DNA from: Actinomycetota bacterium
GTDB taxonomy: Bacteria; Actinomycetota; Actinomycetes; S36-B12; CAIYMF01
NCBI GenBank assembly: GCA_947455705.1
Contig: CANGPO010000001.1
Span: 87,905-151,904, forward strand
DNA: 64,000 nucleotides
Reading direction: 5' to 3'
Part shown: positions 62,057 to 64,000 of the stretch, piece after piece
Numbering within the stretch: the first letter of the stretch is position 1
How the letters are laid out: every line of letters starts with the position of its first letter
The notes under the pieces: generated by a model
Told to the model about the DNA's origin: nothing
Database searches by the model: none
Seen by the model: the letters and a program-made list of their open reading frames with translations, nothing else
Program-made: the position numbers and the translations under genes

Positions 62057-64000
62057 TTATGCGCCTGTCGTTCCAGCCGTGCGCGGTGACGACTCCGGTC
62101 CATACACCTGGGTGCGGGCAGGGATCAAGGCGTTTCCAGATGTCGACGCCTTTACCGTCACGTAGTACGTCGTGCTGGCCGGCAGGGTTCCGGTCGTCGA
62201 CGCTGTCAAGTTGCCGCCACCCGTGCTAAGCGAGCTACCCGGGTTGCTTGACGTATTTATCGTCTGGATCGCAGTACCACCAGTACTGGCTGCGTACACC
62301 AACATCTGAGAGTTGCTCACCGTTCCGGTAGCGAACGTCGTCCATGAGGCCGTCAACACGCGACGTCCGAAGGTGATCGTTCCGCTGACAGCACCAGTGT
62401 TGGCAACCGACAGGGTTAGCGTGCGGCCGTTAACAGCGGTGACTGTTGCGCCAGCGCCGATTCCGGTACCAGACACTGTCGATCCAACAGCACCATTGAT
62501 TCCAGCGACACCGCTGAAGGCGATGGTGAAGGCACCACTCGTACCGGACGAACCGGTGTTCGTGGCAGTGACAGTGCTCGGCGTTACACCCACGTTGGTG
62601 ACGTACGGCGAGGCCCAGGTGGCGGCAAGACGTGGTGACGTCGTGACACCTGCCGGGATCGACGCAGTAACGGCAGTGACATCGATGTACGCAGTCATAT
62701 TGGTGTTGCGTACAAGGTTGGTGAAGCTGGTGATGTCACAGGTGACAGCCGTGGTAGTGGTGCAGGATCCGATCAGGGTTCCACCAGTTAGTGCCGAGTA
62801 GGCATTAACTGTGTAGGACGTGACTGGTTCTGCATCCACAGGAGGCGTCGCCCAGCTCACGGTAATCGCACCTGTACTAGAGTTACCAACCGCAGTGACA
62901 CCTGTTGGAGCTCCTGCCTGAGCAAGTGCAGCCGCATTTGGCGTGGTTGGCGTACGGCTTGACGCAGGTCCGGTGCCCACAACGTTCGTGGCGGTGACCA
63001 CCACGTAGCCGCGAGTTCCAGCAGCAAGGCCCGTGATGTCACAGGTAAGTGCACCAGTGGTGGTACAGGTACCGATCGACGTCGTGTAAGCCGGGTTAGC
63101 ACCGTAGATCAGACACGTTCCGAACACGCTGAGCGTACAGATCCTCGCTGTATCACTGGCGTACGCAGTTGCCGTGTAGCCCGAGATCACGGCACCACCG
63201 TTGTCGGCTGGAGCAGTCCAGCTAACACCAAGTGAGAGTGCCTTACCCGTCACGATGACACCGGTTGGTGCACCCGGAAGGGTGCGCGGTGTACCGGCAA
63301 CACGTGGTGCCGAGGCCGGCGACTCACCCAGGAGGTTGCTGGCGGTGACATCGACGTAGTACGTCGTGCCATTCGTCAGGCCCGTGATCGTACAGGTGAG
63401 AGCGGCAACCGAACAGCTCTGAACGGTGACGCCTCCAGTGGCAGCATTCCAGGCACGAGCCGTGTAGTTGCCGAGGGTCAGGCCGCCACCATCGGTGGGT
63501 GCCGTCCAGCTGACAACAAGTGAGCTGGCTGCCGAGGTTACCTGAACCGCATTAGGTGCGGTCGGAACGGTCGGCGGCGGGGTCCACTCGTAGGCACCTG
63601 AATCAACTCCACCGAGTCGTGGCGTGCCGTTGATATCCGTCGTTGATGCCGTGTAGGTGGCAGCGCCAACGCCCGTTGTCGTCAGACTCGTTACGCCCAT
63701 GTCACGAACCGGTGAGGTCTGCTGGATTGCGTAATCCCCAGTGTCCCAAGGTGAGTGAGTCTGGTCCGTGATCAGAGTCTGACGGAAGGCGAAGAACGCA
63801 CGACGGGTGTCAACGTGCAGACCCGGCATGTAGGACTTGTTGAACAGCGGGTTGCTGTTCTTGTTCGTCCCAAGCGATCCACTGCAGTCCTGGTTGAGCG
63901 TGGTGCCCACACATGACTGGACATCAGTGTTCGAGATCGGAACGAGTCCCGAGTTGTCCTGTGAACCGATATCCCAGTTGTTGATGTCGAGCGCGCCTGC
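62057..64000 (-). CDS. C-terminal part of large surface protein (beta-helix/choice-of-anchor-type end + at least three FN3-like domains), truncated by right edge
   Basis: Frame stays open from 63910 to the edge (AGALDINNWDIGSQDNSGLVPISNTDVQSC-VGTTLNQDC...); TASTTDINGTPRLGGVDSGAYEW typical of pectate-lyase-like/choice-of-anchor Q proteins; FN3-like units (PTAPNAVQVTSAASSLVVSWTAPTDGGGLTLGNYTARAW...). Confidence 0.85.
   Translation of the reverse strand, partial: AGALDINNWDIGSQDNSGLVPISNTDVQSCVGTTLNQDCSGSLGTNKNSNPLFNKSYMPGLHVDTRRAFFAFRQTLITDQTHSPWDTGDYAIQQTSPVRDMGVTSLTTTGVGAATYTASTTDINGTPRLGGVDSGAYEWTPPPTVPTAPNAVQVTSAASSLVVSWTAPTDGGGLTLGNYTARAWNAATGGVTVQSCSVAALTCTITGLTNGTTYYVDVTASNLLGESPASAPRVAGTPRTLPGAPTGVIVTGKALSLGVSWTAPADNGGAVISGYTATAYASDTARICTLSVFGTCLIYGANPAYTTSIGTCTTTGALTCDITGLAAGTRGYVVVTATNVVGTGPASSRTPTTPNAAALAQAGAPTGVTAVGNSSTGAITVSWATPPVDAEPVTSYTVNAYSALTGGTLIGSCTTTTAVTCDITSFTNLVRNTNMTAYIDVTAVTASIPAGVTTSPRLAATWASPYVTNVGVTPSTVTATNTGSSGTSGAFTIAFSGVAGINGAVGSTVSGTGIGAGATVTAVNGRTLTLSVANTGAVSGTITFGRRVLTASWTTFATGTVSNSQMLVYAASTGGTAIQTINTSSNPGSSLSTGGGNLTASTTGTLPASTTYYVTVKASTSGNALIPARTQVYGPESSPRTAGTTGA

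Noticed and set aside
1-64000. CRISPR array, prophage, toxin-antitoxin or defence island
   Set aside because: No direct-repeat/spacer pattern, phage structural genes, integrases or recognisable defence genes seen; the PIN-PhoH gene is a housekeeping-type fusion in actinobacteria and has no partner antitoxin-like ORF visible beside it.

Overview
The window is a contiguous, gene-dense stretch of an actinobacterial chromosome (mycothiol pathway MshB, DUF4245/DUF6542-type genes, SigK/RskA, DUF222-HNH). I saw no rRNA, tRNA, CRISPR array or transposase by eye. Most of it (about 0-53 kb) is housekeeping: lysine/DAP biosynthesis (dapE, dapD, dapC with fdxA and gltA), a VanW protein, an FtsH-like AAA metalloprotease, mshB, an S9 peptidase, a five-gene oligopeptide ABC transporter, typA, a MutT-like Nudix gene, a TrpB2-like gene, ychF, rmuC, ispH, xseAB, glpX, an ABC-2 exporter, class I fumarase, PIN-PhoH, an isoprenyl transferase and a YyaL-like protein. 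The accessory signals that stand out are: (1) a tightly packed, probably secreted copper operon at about 53.9-61.9 kb. It encodes three consecutive multicopper-oxidase/cupredoxin paralogues whose copper motifs look complementary rather than complete, plus a small Met/His-containing secreted protein and a CopC-CopD fusion, next to a giant FN3/beta-helix surface protein cut by the right edge. (2) A SigK-RskA-like cassette divergent from a fasciclin-domain protein, with mirror-image candidate promoters and a missed 58-aa SD-preceded ORF. (3) A 1153-aa FN3 x9 + OmpA-like surface protein. (4) An FtsH homologue with a changed Walker B and two AAA insertions. A LOG-family gene truncated by the left edge and two ORFs just under 60 aa are absent from the supplied ORF track. 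All family calls come from reading motifs; no database search was run.
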